Position numbers and translations under genes: made by a program
The notes under the pieces: model-generated
The model's input: only the letters and a program-made list of their open reading frames with translations
Databases searched by the model: none
What the model was told of the DNA's origin: nothing
Source: JARYGU01 sp033795365
GTDB taxonomy: Bacteria > Pseudomonadota > Alphaproteobacteria > Rhizobiales > Rhizobiaceae
Length of the DNA: 64,000 nucleotides
Direction: 5' to 3'
Assembly: GCA_033795365.1 (NCBI GenBank)
Contig: JARYGU010000002.1
Location: forward strand, 248,001 to 312,000
Part shown: positions 6,584 to 15,972 of the stretch, piece after piece
Layout: every line of letters starts with the position of its first letter
Numbering within the stretch: position 1 is the stretch's first letter

Positions 6584-8328
6584 CTGAGCCCGCTCTGCAG
6601 TTTTCCGACGATAACAGGATCGGTCGCGTGGCTTCCGTTGACACCAGTCGGGTTGCCATCGACGTGACGAATTCCGTGCTACTCACCCGCATCGGCATTG
6701 GCCAATTGGTTGCAATTCGGGGATCAACGGAGCAAGAATATCTGATTTCGATCACTGAACGGGTGACCCGGAGCATTCGTGAAGAATTACCCGATCTTGA
6801 AGAGACTGGTGAAGACGGTGCGGCGCTAACTTCAGTTCCAACCGATCTTATCCAGGCGGTACTCATCGGTACATTCCGCACCGTTGAGGGCGTCAATTCG
6901 AACACGTTCAAGCGTGGCGCAGACAGTTTCCCTCAGATCGACCGCGAATGCTTCGTTATTGAAGGGGCAAACCTCCAACGGTTCATGGGCATCCTTGGGG
7001 CGGGGCTGAGTCCCGACGAGCGCCTTAAAATCGGAACGTTCGTCGCTGATCGGTCTGCGGATGCCGTTGCTAGCGGGGACAAATTCTTCCAGCGCCACGC
7101 TGCCATCCTTGGGAGCACAGGTTCCGGCAAAAGCTGGGCCGTTGCCCTCATATTGGAGCGGGCGGCAAAGCTGAAGTTTCCGAACATTATTGTTCTCGAC
7201 ATGCACGGTGAGTACGCCCCGTTGGCCGATAAGGCTGCGGGAGGGTTCGCCCAGCGCTTACGCATAGCTGGTCCAGGGGACCTTGAAGACCCTGGTGATG
7301 AGGTTCTGTTCTTGCCCTATTGGCTTCTGAACCGAGATGAAATGCTTTCAATGATCCTTGACAGGAGCGATCAGAATGCTCCTAACCAAGCATCCCGGTT
7401 CACCTTGCATGTTCGAAGCCTGAAGGGCGAGACACTTGCTGCGGAGAAGAAAGAAAGCGTCAGAAAGACGTTCACGGTCGACTCGCCTATTCCGTACGAC
7501 ATCCGCAGGCTCGTAGAACTGCTGGACGCGGACAACACAACAAAAGGGGTAGGGAAGAATGGAGCCGCCGTTAAAGGCGAATGGGAGGATAAGCTCACCC
7601 GCTTTTTGTCGCGTCTAGAGGCCAAGCTCGATGACCGCCGCTACGGTTTCATGTTCAAGCCACCGAAGCATGCCATGGCTTATGACTGGCTGGCGAACCA
7701 GGTTCTGAAACTTTTGAGTTCAGACGGCGGCGCGGGCATCAAGATTATCGACTTCTCGGAAGTCCCTGCCGATGTATTGCCCGTGGTGACAGGAACATTG
7801 TCCCGGCTACTCTACGACGTTCAATTTTGGATGAGCGCCAAAAGCCGCACGCCCGTTACCCTTCTTTGTGACGAAGCTCATCTTTATCTCCCAGTCAGGG
7901 ACGACGCCGATGCCGTTCAGCGGCAGGCCCTGGGATCGTTTGAGCGGATCGCAAAAGAGGGCAGAAAGTATGGCTTCTCGCTGCTGGTCGTGAGCCAGCG
8001 GCCCTCGGACGTCAGCAGAACAATTCTCAGCCAATGCAACAATTTCCTCGCCTTGCGCCTCACGAACGACACGGACCAAGGTGTGATAAAAAGGCTTATG
8101 CCGGATTCTTTAGCAGGGCTTACCAGCATGCTCCCACTCCTCGACACGGGAGAGGCATTATTACTTGGTGACGCAGTGCTTTTGCCGACTCGCATAAAAC
8201 TCGACACGCCCAAGATACCGCCTGACAGCGCAACGCGCGAGTTTTGGAAGGAATGGGGGACGCTGCAGCCGCAAGAAGCTGCCATCAGATCAGCTATAGA
8301 GTGCCTTCGAAGCCAATCGCGTATTTAG
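6580..8328 (+). CDS. HerA-like ATPase/translocase of a SIR2-HerA defence module
   Basis: Product of 582 residues: an N-terminal HAS-barrel-like region (1-130), then a RecA-type HerA/DUF87 ATPase core. Walker A is GSTGSGKS (178-185), followed by IIVLDMHGEYAPL. Walker B is LLCDEAHLY (Asp431, Glu432). The segment FERIAKEGRKYGFSLLVVSQRPSDV is the typical HerA sensor and arginine-finger region. HerA proteins form hexameric DNA translocases; paired with SIR2 they are reported to assemble an anti-phage complex. The start overlaps the SIR2 stop codon. This gene is distinct from the chromosomal HerA at 32552-34594, which has no SIR2 partner. Confidence 0.88.
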   Translation: MTEPALQFSDDNRIGRVASVDTSRVAIDVTNSVLLTRIGIGQLVAIRGSTEQEYLISITERVTRSIREELPDLEETGEDGAALTSVPTDLIQAVLIGTFRTVEGVNSNTFKRGADSFPQIDRECFVIEGANLQRFMGILGAGLSPDERLKIGTFVADRSADAVASGDKFFQRHAAILGSTGSGKSWAVALILERAAKLKFPNIIVLDMHGEYAPLADKAAGGFAQRLRIAGPGDLEDPGDEVLFLPYWLLNRDEMLSMILDRSDQNAPNQASRFTLHVRSLKGETLAAEKKESVRKTFTVDSPIPYDIRRLVELLDADNTTKGVGKNGAAVKGEWEDKLTRFLSRLEAKLDDRRYGFMFKPPKHAMAYDWLANQVLKLLSSDGGAGIKIIDFSEVPADVLPVVTGTLSRLLYDVQFWMSAKSRTPVTLLCDEAHLYLPVRDDADAVQRQALGSFERIAKEGRKYGFSLLVVSQRPSDVSRTILSQCNNFLALRLTNDTDQGVIKRLMPDSLAGLTSMLPLLDTGEALLLGDAVLLPTRIKLDTPKIPPDSATREFWKEWGTLQPQEAAIRSAIECLRSQSRI

Positions 8329-8422
8329 CTCCGAGACAATCTCCTTGGCAGCGCGAGTATACCATTATGACGCGGCAACTTGGCCACTTAACAGCGTCCC
8401 AACAATATGACAGAATTCGCGT

Positions 8423-8782
8423 ATGGTCGTAATTTACGCGCTCCGGCGCTTCCTTCTGCTGTTTTCTGTCCTGGGGCTACTCGTCGCCCCAGCCAGTATC
8501 GGCACGGCCATGGGGGCAATGACGGCTTCCGTTTCGGAAACTGAGATGGTTATGGACGGCGACATGCCGTGCTGCCCCGAAGAGCAGCCAGTAAAGAAGG
8601 CGGATTGCGGAAAACCGTGCCCGCTTGCATTGATCTGCTCGACCAACCTGCTGGGTAATTTCGGCGCAACCGCGAGCTGGTCTGTCTCCTTGCGGCTCAG
8701 CAACCTTTCCTTCCCGCCTTCGACAGAAAACCAGCATCGTTCGGCTACGCTCGAACCGCCTGCGCGTCCGCCAAGAGCCTGA
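8423..8782 (+). CDS. Small secreted Cys-rich protein of the Cus operon
   Basis: Product of 119 residues with an N-terminal signal or anchor segment (FLLLFSVLGLLVAPASIGTA) and a short acidic, Met/Cys-rich centre: MVMDGDMPCCPEEQP and DCGKPCPLALICS. This arrangement resembles small periplasmic metal-related proteins often found ahead of copper efflux genes, but no named family was recognised with certainty. It stands 95 bases upstream of the FixH-like gene and points the same way, so it is likely the first gene of the efflux operon. A periplasmic copper-binding role is inference. The binding site before the ATG is weak, so the start is uncertain. Confidence 0.6.
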   Translation: MVVIYALRRFLLLFSVLGLLVAPASIGTAMGAMTASVSETEMVMDGDMPCCPEEQPVKKADCGKPCPLALICSTNLLGNFGATASWSVSLRLSNLSFPPSTENQHRSATLEPPARPPRA

Positions 8783-8877
8783 TCTCACCTTAGTTCTTTT
8801 AACCGGCACTCCTGAATGGAGTTGCTTGCTTTCTGTATTGAGGAGCGGCGCTCGGCGTACGCTCTGGTGAGACATCA

Positions 8878-9276
8878 ATGATTCATTCCCATCAAACGAC
8901 GTTGCGAGCCGCCATGGCACTCGCTCTCTGCTTTCCCGTGGCCGCATACGCTGGCGCAGCAGACTACGAACTTCAGCTTGTCGAGGCCGCTGTTGGCCAG
9001 GGACCTGATGCCGTCATCGCGGTGCGGTTGACCGACAAACGCACGGACAAGCCGGTACCCGACGCCGTCATCTTCGCAACGCGGCTGGATATGGCTCCAG
9101 AGGGTATGGAGGCCATGACCACCCGCGTAGAGCCACTGTCTTCAGAAGAGCCGGGCATCTACCGCTTCAAGACAAACCTTTCCATGGAAGGCGGCTGGCG
9201 GTTCAAGCTCGCAATGAAGGTTCAAGGCGAGCCCGAGACTGTTCAAGGCGAACTCCTCGTGCAGGCACAGCCATGA
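8878..9276 (+). CDS. FixH-family (YtkA-like) periplasmic protein
   Basis: Product of 132 residues with a signal peptide ending near AYAGA and a beta-sandwich domain typical of FixH/YtkA-like proteins, including KPVPDAVIFATRLDMAPEGMEAMT, GIYRFKTNLSMEGGWRFKLAMKV and the terminal VQGELLVQA strand. Such domains occur with copper efflux or with cbb3 oxidase assembly and are thought to handle copper in the periplasm. The many methionines around residues 60-80 fit copper binding. Its TGA overlaps the start of the adaptor gene (ATGA, 9273-9276), tying it to the RND system. The metal role is inferred. Confidence 0.8.
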   Translation: MIHSHQTTLRAAMALALCFPVAAYAGAADYELQLVEAAVGQGPDAVIAVRLTDKRTDKPVPDAVIFATRLDMAPEGMEAMTTRVEPLSSEEPGIYRFKTNLSMEGGWRFKLAMKVQGEPETVQGELLVQAQP

Positions 9277-10688
9277 AGCCGGGCACGTTCATTCTCGTCA
9301 CAACGGTAGTTGCTGCCGTTGGGGCAGGGAGCTACGCGGCTGGGAATCGTGGAATGGGACGGGATTACCTGGCTCAGTTCGTGGCGATACCCACCGCGTC
9401 CTTAGCCCAACGCAAACCGCCAACCGGCAAAGTGATTTACTATAAGCACCCTGATGGTGTGCCGGAATACTCTGCGGGTCCAAAGCAGACGTCGGATGGC
9501 CGACCGTTTGTGGAAGTCCGGGAAAGCGAGGACGTCAGCCTCGATCCTGTTCAACCCGAACCAGAAAAAGCTGAGGCGGAGGGTGAACGGAAGGTCCTGT
9601 ACTACCGAAATCCTATGGGGCTGCCCGACACATCGCCGCTCCCCAAGAAGGATTCGATGGGAATGGACTACCTTCCGGTCTACGAAGGCGAGCAACCGGA
9701 ACCGGGCGAGTTGCGCGTGCCGCTCGGGAAGCTCCAGCGATCCGGCGTCAGGACCGCGAAAGTTGAACGGCAAGCAATTGAACGGAAGATCAGGGTCCCG
9801 GGGGTTGTTCAGTTCGATGAAAGGCGCATTCAGGTCGTCTCCATGCGGACTGACGCGTTCATCGATGAAGTTGCCAATGTAACGACCGGCGACCAGATCA
9901 AAAAAGGTGACCGGCTGTTTTCCTTTTACTCAGGCGAAATAGCGCGCGCAGCAGCCGAGTTCGCTGCATCCATCAGGAATGGGACCGGAGGCGATCTCGC
10001 TAATGGAGTTGGGCTTCAGCTCCGCAACCTTGGTGTGCCGGACGAAACGATCAAGGTTATCGCGAGGGAGCGGGCTGTTCCAAGGTCGCTACAATATGTC
10101 TCGCCCATTGATGGAGTTGTCCTCGAACGTCCTGCGCTGCCAGGCATGATGGCCGAGGCCGGAGACGCGTTGTTCAGGATCGTTGACAATTCGGCGATCT
10201 GGGTGATTGCCGACGTGCCTGAGTACGATCTTGCGGCGATTAAGGTCGGTCAGCCTGCACACGTCACGTTTTCTAATTTCCCTGGACGGGAGGTTCGAGG
10301 GAAAGTCGGCCTAGTCTATCCCGGCCTTCAAACACAGACCAGAACGGCGAAGATTCGAATAGAGGTGCCAAACTCCGACGGAAGACTGCTTGCAGACATG
10401 TTCGCGGAGGTGGAGATCGACGTCGGCGGGGCGGCTCTGGTTGTCGCGGTACCCAGCTCTTCGATCATTGATACCGGCAGCCGCCAGATCGTCTTCCTCG
10501 ATAAAGGGGAGGGGCGTTTCGAGGCGCGGGACGTGAAACTCGGTGCTCGCGGTGCCGAATTAACAGAAGTGACGGAAGGCATAGCGCCAGGGGATACGGT
10601 TGTCAGCTCCGGGAATTTTCTCCTCGATGCAGAGAGCAACCTAACCTCGGCCCTCAATGCGGTTGCTACACAAGAGATCGAACCATGA
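9273..10688 (+). CDS. cusB: RND efflux periplasmic adaptor, CusB-like
   Basis: Product of 471 residues with an N-terminal membrane or signal segment. It has two heavy-metal-binding-like repeats (YYKHPDGVPEYSAGPKQTSDG near residue 50 and YYRNPMGLPDTSPLPKKDSMGMDY near 110), then the barrel-sandwich, beta-barrel and membrane-proximal regions of HME-type membrane fusion proteins (PGVVQFDERRIQVVS; YVSPIDGVVLERPALPGMM; VVSSGNFLLDAESNL at the end). It bridges the inner-membrane pump and an outer-membrane channel. No outer-membrane factor gene is in the window. The gene is coupled to its neighbours by ATGA overlaps on both sides (9273-9276, 10685-10688). Confidence 0.9.
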   Translation: MKPGTFILVTTVVAAVGAGSYAAGNRGMGRDYLAQFVAIPTASLAQRKPPTGKVIYYKHPDGVPEYSAGPKQTSDGRPFVEVRESEDVSLDPVQPEPEKAEAEGERKVLYYRNPMGLPDTSPLPKKDSMGMDYLPVYEGEQPEPGELRVPLGKLQRSGVRTAKVERQAIERKIRVPGVVQFDERRIQVVSMRTDAFIDEVANVTTGDQIKKGDRLFSFYSGEIARAAAEFAASIRNGTGGDLANGVGLQLRNLGVPDETIKVIARERAVPRSLQYVSPIDGVVLERPALPGMMAEAGDALFRIVDNSAIWVIADVPEYDLAAIKVGQPAHVTFSNFPGREVRGKVGLVYPGLQTQTRTAKIRIEVPNSDGRLLADMFAEVEIDVGGAALVVAVPSSSIIDTGSRQIVFLDKGEGRFEARDVKLGARGAELTEVTEGIAPGDTVVSSGNFLLDAESNLTSALNAVATQEIEP

Positions 10689-13600
10689 TCGCCGGTGTGA
10701 TTGATTGGTCTTCCAGGAACCTGGTGTTGATCTTTGTCGGTGCCGTGTTGGCCGTGGCAGCGGGCATCTATTCGATCAAGACCCTCCCGCTAGACGCGAT
10801 ACCAGATTTGTCAGACGTTCAGGTTATCGTTTACACCGATTACCCTGGACAAGCTCCGCAGGTCGTTGAGGATCAGGTCACCTATCCTCTCACCACGTCG
10901 ATGCTGACGGTCCCACGCTCAAAGGTGGTGCGTGGTTTCTCGTTCTTCGGCGTATCGTTCGTCTACGTCATTTTCGAAGATGGTACTGATACTTACTGGG
11001 CTCGAAGCCGCGTACTGGAATATCTGAACACCGCCACCGGCCGTCTCCCGGATGGTGTCGCGCCGAGCCTTGGCCCCGACGCGACTGGTGTTGGTTGGGT
11101 CTACCAGTACGCTTTGATAGCGAAGGAACTTTCGCTCGCCGAACTGCGGTCGGTTCAGGATTGGGTCGTTCGGTTTGGTGTGGCGAAGGCCGATGGCGTT
11201 TCGGAGGTTGCCAGCGTCGGCGGGTTCGTCAAGCAATATTCGGTGGTTGTCGATCCCATCCGGCTTCGGGCTCAGAAGATCACACTCAAACAGATTTCCG
11301 ACGCAGTTCGCGCCAGCAACCGAGACGTTGGTGGACGTACCGTCGAACTGTCTGAGTTCGAGTTCATGGTCCGAGGGAAGGGCTATTTGAAAGGGATCAC
11401 CGACATCGAAAATATCGCCCTGACATCGGAGGGAGGTGCGCCGCTCCGGCTCAGAGACGTCGCGAGGGTCGAGGCTGTTCCAGACGAGCGGCGCGGCATC
11501 ACCGAACTGAATGGCGAAGGCGAAGTCGCGAGTGGGATCGTTCTCCAGCGTTTCGGGTCGAATGCCCTGACGGTGATCGACGGCGTTAAAGACAGCTTGG
11601 CGACCGTCACGAAAAGCCTGCCTGAGGGAACACAGATCGTGCCCGTGTACGACCGATCACAGCTGATCGAAGCGGCCATAGAAACCTTGAAAGGAACGCT
11701 CGTCGAGGAATCCGTCGTCGTTGCCCTGGTGACTGTCGCTTTCCTGCTTCACGTCAGGAGCGCACTTGTCGCGATCATCATGCTGCCGGTCGGTATTCTC
11801 ATGGCCTTCGTAGCGATGCGGGCACTCGACATCGGCGCGAATATCATGAGCCTGGGCGGGATCGCCATCGCTATCGGTGCTATGATCGATGCCGCCATCG
11901 TGATGATCGAGAATGCACACAAGCATCTCGAACGCGCCCCACCTGACAAGAAGAGATCGCAGGTCATAATCGAGGCGGCAAGCGAGGTTGGCCCAGCCCT
12001 GTTCTTTAGCTTGCTGATCATTACGGTGTCGTTTTTGCCGATCTTCACTCTCGAATCCCAGGAAGGACGGCTGTTCGGGCCACTTGCCTTCACAAAGACC
12101 TTTGCAATGGCGGCGGCCGCGCTGCTTTCGGTGACGCTTGTACCAGCTCTCATGGTTATATTCGTTCGGGGGAAGATCATCCCCGAGCATCGTAACCCCC
12201 TCAATCGCTTCCTGATCTGGGTCTACCGCCCGGTCATAAAAGGGGTTCTACGAGCGAAGGTTCTCACTGTCCTGCTGGCAATTGCGGCACTTGCAGCAAC
12301 AGTTTGGCCCGCCCGGCAGGTGGGAACCGAGTTCATGCCCACCCTGAACGAGGGCACTTTGATGTACATGCCAACAACATTGCCCGGCCTGTCTGTCACA
12401 AAAGCAGCGGAACTGATGCAAACCCAGGACAGGATCATCAAGTCGTTTCCCGAGGTTGAGACGGTTTTCGGCAAAGCCGGACGGGCGCTGACCGCAACCG
12501 ATCCCGCGCCCACGGAAATGTTCGAGACAATCATCACGCTGAAGCCGAAATCGGAATGGCGGCCGGGAGTGACGATAGACAGCCTGAAGCGGGAAATGGA
12601 TTCAGCACTGCAGTTTCCTGGGGTCTCAAACGCCTGGACAATGCCGATCCGTGCTCGCATCGACATGCTTTCGACGGGCATCCGAACCCCCGTTGGAGTG
12701 AAAGTCTTTGGAACAGACCTTAAGGAGATGGAGCGGGTCGCTCGTGACATCGAGACGGTCCTGAAGACGGTCCCGGGAACCTCCAGTGCGTACGCGGAAA
12801 GGGTCATCGGCGGCTATTACCTCGATATCGTTCCAGACCGGATGGCGCTTGGACGGTACGGACTGACGGTAGACGACGTGCAGGACGTCGTAGGCATGGC
12901 TCTCGGGTCTGAAGTGGTGACGTCAACGGTGGAAGGCCGCGAACGGTACGGAGTGGCGGTACGCTATCCCCGTGCCTTTAGGAGCGATCCGCAGGCGATT
13001 GCCCGTGAGGTGCAAGTCGCCATCCCGGGAGGAGGGTCGGTCCCCCTCGGGCAGGTGGCCCAGATCGGTCTGAGCCGGGGCGCGACGAGCATCCGCACGG
13101 AGAACGGTCAATTGGCCGTTTACATCTTCGTCGACATCGCCGGACGGGACCTCGGCGGCTACGTGGCGGAGGCACGGGAGGCAGTCGACAAAAGCGTGGA
13201 AATGCCTCCCGGCTATTCGGTAGCATGGAGTGGCCAATTCGAATATTTGGAGCGCGCCAAAGCAAGACTGTCCGTGGTCGTTCCGCTGACCTTGGCACTT
13301 ATCTTCCTGCTTCTCTATTTGAACTTCCGGGCTCTCACGGAGACATTCATCGTCATGCTCTCCCTGCCGTTCGCGCTGGTCGGGGGTATATGGCTGATGT
13401 GGTGGCTTGGTTTCAATGCATCGGTTGCAGTCGCGGTCGGATTCATTGCTCTCGGGGGCGTCGCTGCCGAAACAGGGGTGATCATGCTCATCTACCTTGA
13501 TCACGCCCTCAAGGAGAGACGTAAGGTCTGCTTGACCGAGCGGAGGCCTCTCACGAAAGCAGACCTCCGGGACGCGATCATGGTCGGCGCGGTCGAACGA

Positions 13601-13855
13601 GTGAGGCCAAAGATGATGACGGTTGTCGCCATCATGGCTGGTCTGATCCCGATCCTCTGGAGCACCGGGACTGGTTCGGAAATAATGCAGCGAATTGCCG
13701 TTCCGATGATCGGCGGAATGGTTTCGTCGACCATCTTAACGCTCGTAGTCATTCCCGCAGTCTATGCCCTGGTCAAGGGCTGGGGTCTTCCGGAAGCACG
13801 GGCCGAACAGCTTCAACATCCCCAAGGACCAACAATCGAAGGAGTTACCGCATGA
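10685..13855 (+). CDS. cusA: Cu(I)/Ag(I) efflux RND pump, CusA-like
   Basis: Product of 1056 residues, full length for heavy-metal RND pumps, with twelve predicted helices in the usual 1+5 and 1+5 pattern and two large periplasmic loops. The helix 4 segment IGAMIDAAIVMIENAHKHLE resembles Cu/Ag-type CusA rather than CzcA. Methionines at LMYMPTTLPGL and in WTMPIRARIDMLSTGIRTPVGVK fit the methionine relay of copper pumps. It expels periplasmic or cytoplasmic copper or silver using the proton gradient. It is coupled to the adaptor gene and to the DUF411 gene by 4-base overlaps. Confidence 0.93.
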   Translation: MIAGVIDWSSRNLVLIFVGAVLAVAAGIYSIKTLPLDAIPDLSDVQVIVYTDYPGQAPQVVEDQVTYPLTTSMLTVPRSKVVRGFSFFGVSFVYVIFEDGTDTYWARSRVLEYLNTATGRLPDGVAPSLGPDATGVGWVYQYALIAKELSLAELRSVQDWVVRFGVAKADGVSEVASVGGFVKQYSVVVDPIRLRAQKITLKQISDAVRASNRDVGGRTVELSEFEFMVRGKGYLKGITDIENIALTSEGGAPLRLRDVARVEAVPDERRGITELNGEGEVASGIVLQRFGSNALTVIDGVKDSLATVTKSLPEGTQIVPVYDRSQLIEAAIETLKGTLVEESVVVALVTVAFLLHVRSALVAIIMLPVGILMAFVAMRALDIGANIMSLGGIAIAIGAMIDAAIVMIENAHKHLERAPPDKKRSQVIIEAASEVGPALFFSLLIITVSFLPIFTLESQEGRLFGPLAFTKTFAMAAAALLSVTLVPALMVIFVRGKIIPEHRNPLNRFLIWVYRPVIKGVLRAKVLTVLLAIAALAATVWPARQVGTEFMPTLNEGTLMYMPTTLPGLSVTKAAELMQTQDRIIKSFPEVETVFGKAGRALTATDPAPTEMFETIITLKPKSEWRPGVTIDSLKREMDSALQFPGVSNAWTMPIRARIDMLSTGIRTPVGVKVFGTDLKEMERVARDIETVLKTVPGTSSAYAERVIGGYYLDIVPDRMALGRYGLTVDDVQDVVGMALGSEVVTSTVEGRERYGVAVRYPRAFRSDPQAIAREVQVAIPGGGSVPLGQVAQIGLSRGATSIRTENGQLAVYIFVDIAGRDLGGYVAEAREAVDKSVEMPPGYSVAWSGQFEYLERAKARLSVVVPLTLALIFLLLYLNFRALTETFIVMLSLPFALVGGIWLMWWLGFNASVAVAVGFIALGGVAAETGVIMLIYLDHALKERRKVCLTERRPLTKADLRDAIMVGAVERVRPKMMTVVAIMAGLIPILWSTGTGSEIMQRIAVPMIGGMVSSTILTLVVIPAVYALVKGWGLPEARAEQLQHPQGPTIEGVTA

Positions 13856-14313
13856 ACAGAAGACAATTTGTATGCGCCGCAATCGCAACTATCGCAGTTG
13901 CCAGCACCACCCCAGCGCGGGCGTCGCAATCTAGAATGACGGTCTATAAAGACCCGACGTGCGGATGTTGCGGCGCGTGGGCCGATGCGATCTCGGAGGC
14001 TGATATTGTCGTCGACATTCAGGAGGTCGATGATCTTGACGCGGTGAAGCGGAGATATCGAGTGCCGAAAAATCTGGAAGGCTGCCATACGGCGATCATC
14101 GGCAAATACTTCGTTGAAGGACATGTTCCGCTTGAGGCCGTGGAGAGGCTGATCAATGAATCTCCTGATATTCTCGGCTTGGCGGTGCCTGGTATGCCGG
14201 TCGGCTCGCTTGGAATGGGAGACAATCCGGCGGTAGCGTCGTACGATGTGTGGAGTGTCGACAAGCAGGGTGAAGCGACAATCTTCATGAGCGTTCGGCC
14301 GACGAATGGTTGA
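13852..14313 (+). CDS. DUF411 metal-binding periplasmic protein
   Basis: Product of 153 residues with a twin-arginine-like start (MNRRQFVCAAIATIA) and an Ala-rich signal segment ending near ARAS. The DUF411 core carries the vicinal-cysteine motif YKDPTCGCCGAWADAI (about residues 33-48) and EGCHTAIIGKYFVEGHVP. The GMPVGSLGMG loop follows near residue 115. DUF411 proteins are recurrent partners of copper efflux operons and are thought to bind copper in the periplasm, a role similar to CusF. The start overlaps the pump stop codon (ATGA, 13852-13855). The convergent graspetide operon ends 31 bases away. Confidence 0.88.
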   Translation: MNRRQFVCAAIATIAVASTTPARASQSRMTVYKDPTCGCCGAWADAISEADIVVDIQEVDDLDAVKRRYRVPKNLEGCHTAIIGKYFVEGHVPLEAVERLINESPDILGLAVPGMPVGSLGMGDNPAVASYDVWSVDKQGEATIFMSVRPTNG

Positions 14314-14344
14314 CCAAAGTAGCTGAGGTTCGGACCTGACGATG

Positions 14345-15004
14345 CTACAGGGACGAAAGCCTCTTGATCCATGGCTCGATGACCCCAAGCAGCGCTTGGA
14401 ATGGCTCTCGGAGAACGATCACGAGCAGGAGCAACGCGAAAGACAGGAATGTTCTCAGGAGGAATTCGTGGGCGAGGCGGATGTAGTCCATCTTCTTGTT
14501 CACGCCATTCCTGTTCAACCTGGTCGCCAGAAGCAGTTCTCGGGCCAATCCGGCCGTCGGTTTCTGTTCCGCCCAGACGTTGGCAAGATCAGTGGCGTCG
14601 ATGCGGGCATGAGTGGATACCGCCAACGTCCGGAAGGCCCAAACGCCACTCATCGCCAGATAGAGCATTCCGAGCACGAATAGCCCAATCGAGATCACCT
14701 GGAAGGAAATTGGAAGCTCCCGGAAGTCGGCCGCAAAAAAGTCGGTCAGAAGGGACGAGAGGACAGGAACAATCGCGGCTATGACCGCGAGATAGATGGA
14801 GGCCTTATTTTCGGCCGAGCGCTTCCGATCAGTTTCCTGCTCGGCGAGAAGCCGCGCCTGATCTAGGGCCACCTCCGAATCTTTTGACCAGTCGCTGTTC
14901 TTAATCGCATCCAGGTCACGATGCCTGTAAAGCGCGTCTTCTACCGCTTCCTGCTTGGTCTCCTTCCGAATGTAGGGCCAAATGAATTCGATTGGAGAGA
15001 TCAT
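14345..15004 (-). CDS. Membrane protein of the graspetide operon
   Basis: Product of 219 residues. The first 70 are soluble and charged (EDALYRHRDLDAIKNSDWSK). Two close helices follow (YLAVIAAIVPVLSSLLTDF; VISIGLFVLGMLYLAMSGVW), then a soluble stretch (HARIDATDLANVWAEQKPT), then one or two C-terminal helices (FALLLLVIVL). The NKASIY turn before the first helix resembles the Lys-Ala motif of SLATT and Pycsar-type 2TM effector domains, but this is only a by-eye likeness. It starts at ATG 15004, overlapping the ligase stop (ATGA, 15001-15004), so it is coupled to peptide maturation. It could export the peptide, give immunity or be the peptide's target. No family assignment is certain. Confidence 0.65.
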   Translation of the reverse strand: MISPIEFIWPYIRKETKQEAVEDALYRHRDLDAIKNSDWSKDSEVALDQARLLAEQETDRKRSAENKASIYLAVIAAIVPVLSSLLTDFFAADFRELPISFQVISIGLFVLGMLYLAMSGVWAFRTLAVSTHARIDATDLANVWAEQKPTAGLARELLLATRLNRNGVNKKMDYIRLAHEFLLRTFLSFALLLLVIVLREPFQALLGVIEPWIKRLSSL

Positions 15005-15972
15005 CGTGCTGCTATTTCCAGGAGTTCGTCTACGATAGCGGCCGCAATGGGAAGGCCTGTCCGGTTTTCGATCCAAGCCCATTGGCCATTCGGATTGCAT
15101 TCCAGGAACCAGTAAGTGCCGTCCTGGCCCAGAACAAGATCAATAGCCCCGAAACGAAGGTTCTGCCTGCGGACGAACTCGACACACGCCGCAGCGATTT
15201 GGGGCGGAAGTCTGATCGGCTCGTGCACGACGTGAAGATTCGACCCTCGTCGCCAATCAGTTTCAGTTTCTTCATGGTCCTGGGAATGAATAGCCACGGG
15301 GAAAGTCTTCCGCCCAACTACGGTGACCCTGATGTCGAACTGCTTGGTGATATGGCGCTGGAAAATTGCCGGGCTCTTCCGAAGTGCCTCGCGATCAGCT
15401 TCGCCAACTTCTCCGATCAAACTTGTAAAGATCACCTGCTCGCAGCCGCCAACGTCGACGAGCGCCTGTCGCAGCGGTTTGCCGATAACATGGCCACCAA
15501 TCATAAATCGCTGCAACGTATCAAGGTCGTTGGTGATTATGGTTTCCGGCACCCCGAATCCGACACGGTGGGCAAGGCGCAACTGAGAGGGCTTGTCTTC
15601 CGCAAGGAGAATGTCTTTGGGATGACTAAACCATCTATCCCCGATCAGCAGGTAGAGTGATTTCAGAAGCGCGTTCCATTCAGAGGTGGCGTATTTGTCG
15701 TCGCCCGACACGCCATCTCCTCCCGGAACAATCGGGACTTCAGGGCGTCTGAAGTAGGCCGCGCTGATCCATTGGAGTTCAATTTGATCTATGCGGTTCT
15801 GAATTGCGAAGGCACCCGATACCGGATCAAAAGCAACGGTTCCCCCCGTGATATCTTCGGTGTTCAGCCTATAAAATGGCAAGCTCCTCTGGTTCAGCTC
15901 CCGGATGACGAAATCGGTGGTGAGGTCGCGCTTGTTCGTGACAATGAAGAACAAAGTTGTCTTCCAATTCAC
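15001..15972 (-). CDS. ATP-grasp peptide maturase (graspetide ligase, MvdC/MvdD-like)
   Basis: Product of 323 residues with the layout of MvdC/MvdD-type ligases. It has an N-terminal domain with AAYFRRPEVP (about 92-101), a central domain with EDKPSQLRLAHRVGF (about 147), and the ATP-grasp core with QFDIRVTVVGRKTFPVAIHSQ (about 215), then WRRGSNLHVV and the metal-binding ECNPNGQWAWIENRTG near the C-terminus. These enzymes join Thr, Ser or Lys side chains to Asp or Glu side chains in a precursor, forming macrocycles. Translation begins at GTG 15972, overlapping the precursor stop (GTGA, 15969-15972). The adjacent precursor with repeated Thr and acidic residues supports graspetide synthesis strongly. 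Confidence 0.87.
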   Translation of the reverse strand: MNWKTTLFFIVTNKRDLTTDFVIRELNQRSLPFYRLNTEDITGGTVAFDPVSGAFAIQNRIDQIELQWISAAYFRRPEVPIVPGGDGVSGDDKYATSEWNALLKSLYLLIGDRWFSHPKDILLAEDKPSQLRLAHRVGFGVPETIITNDLDTLQRFMIGGHVIGKPLRQALVDVGGCEQVIFTSLIGEVGEADREALRKSPAIFQRHITKQFDIRVTVVGRKTFPVAIHSQDHEETETDWRRGSNLHVVHEPIRLPPQIAAACVEFVRRQNLRFGAIDLVLGQDGTYWFLECNPNGQWAWIENRTGLPIAAAIVDELLEIAAR

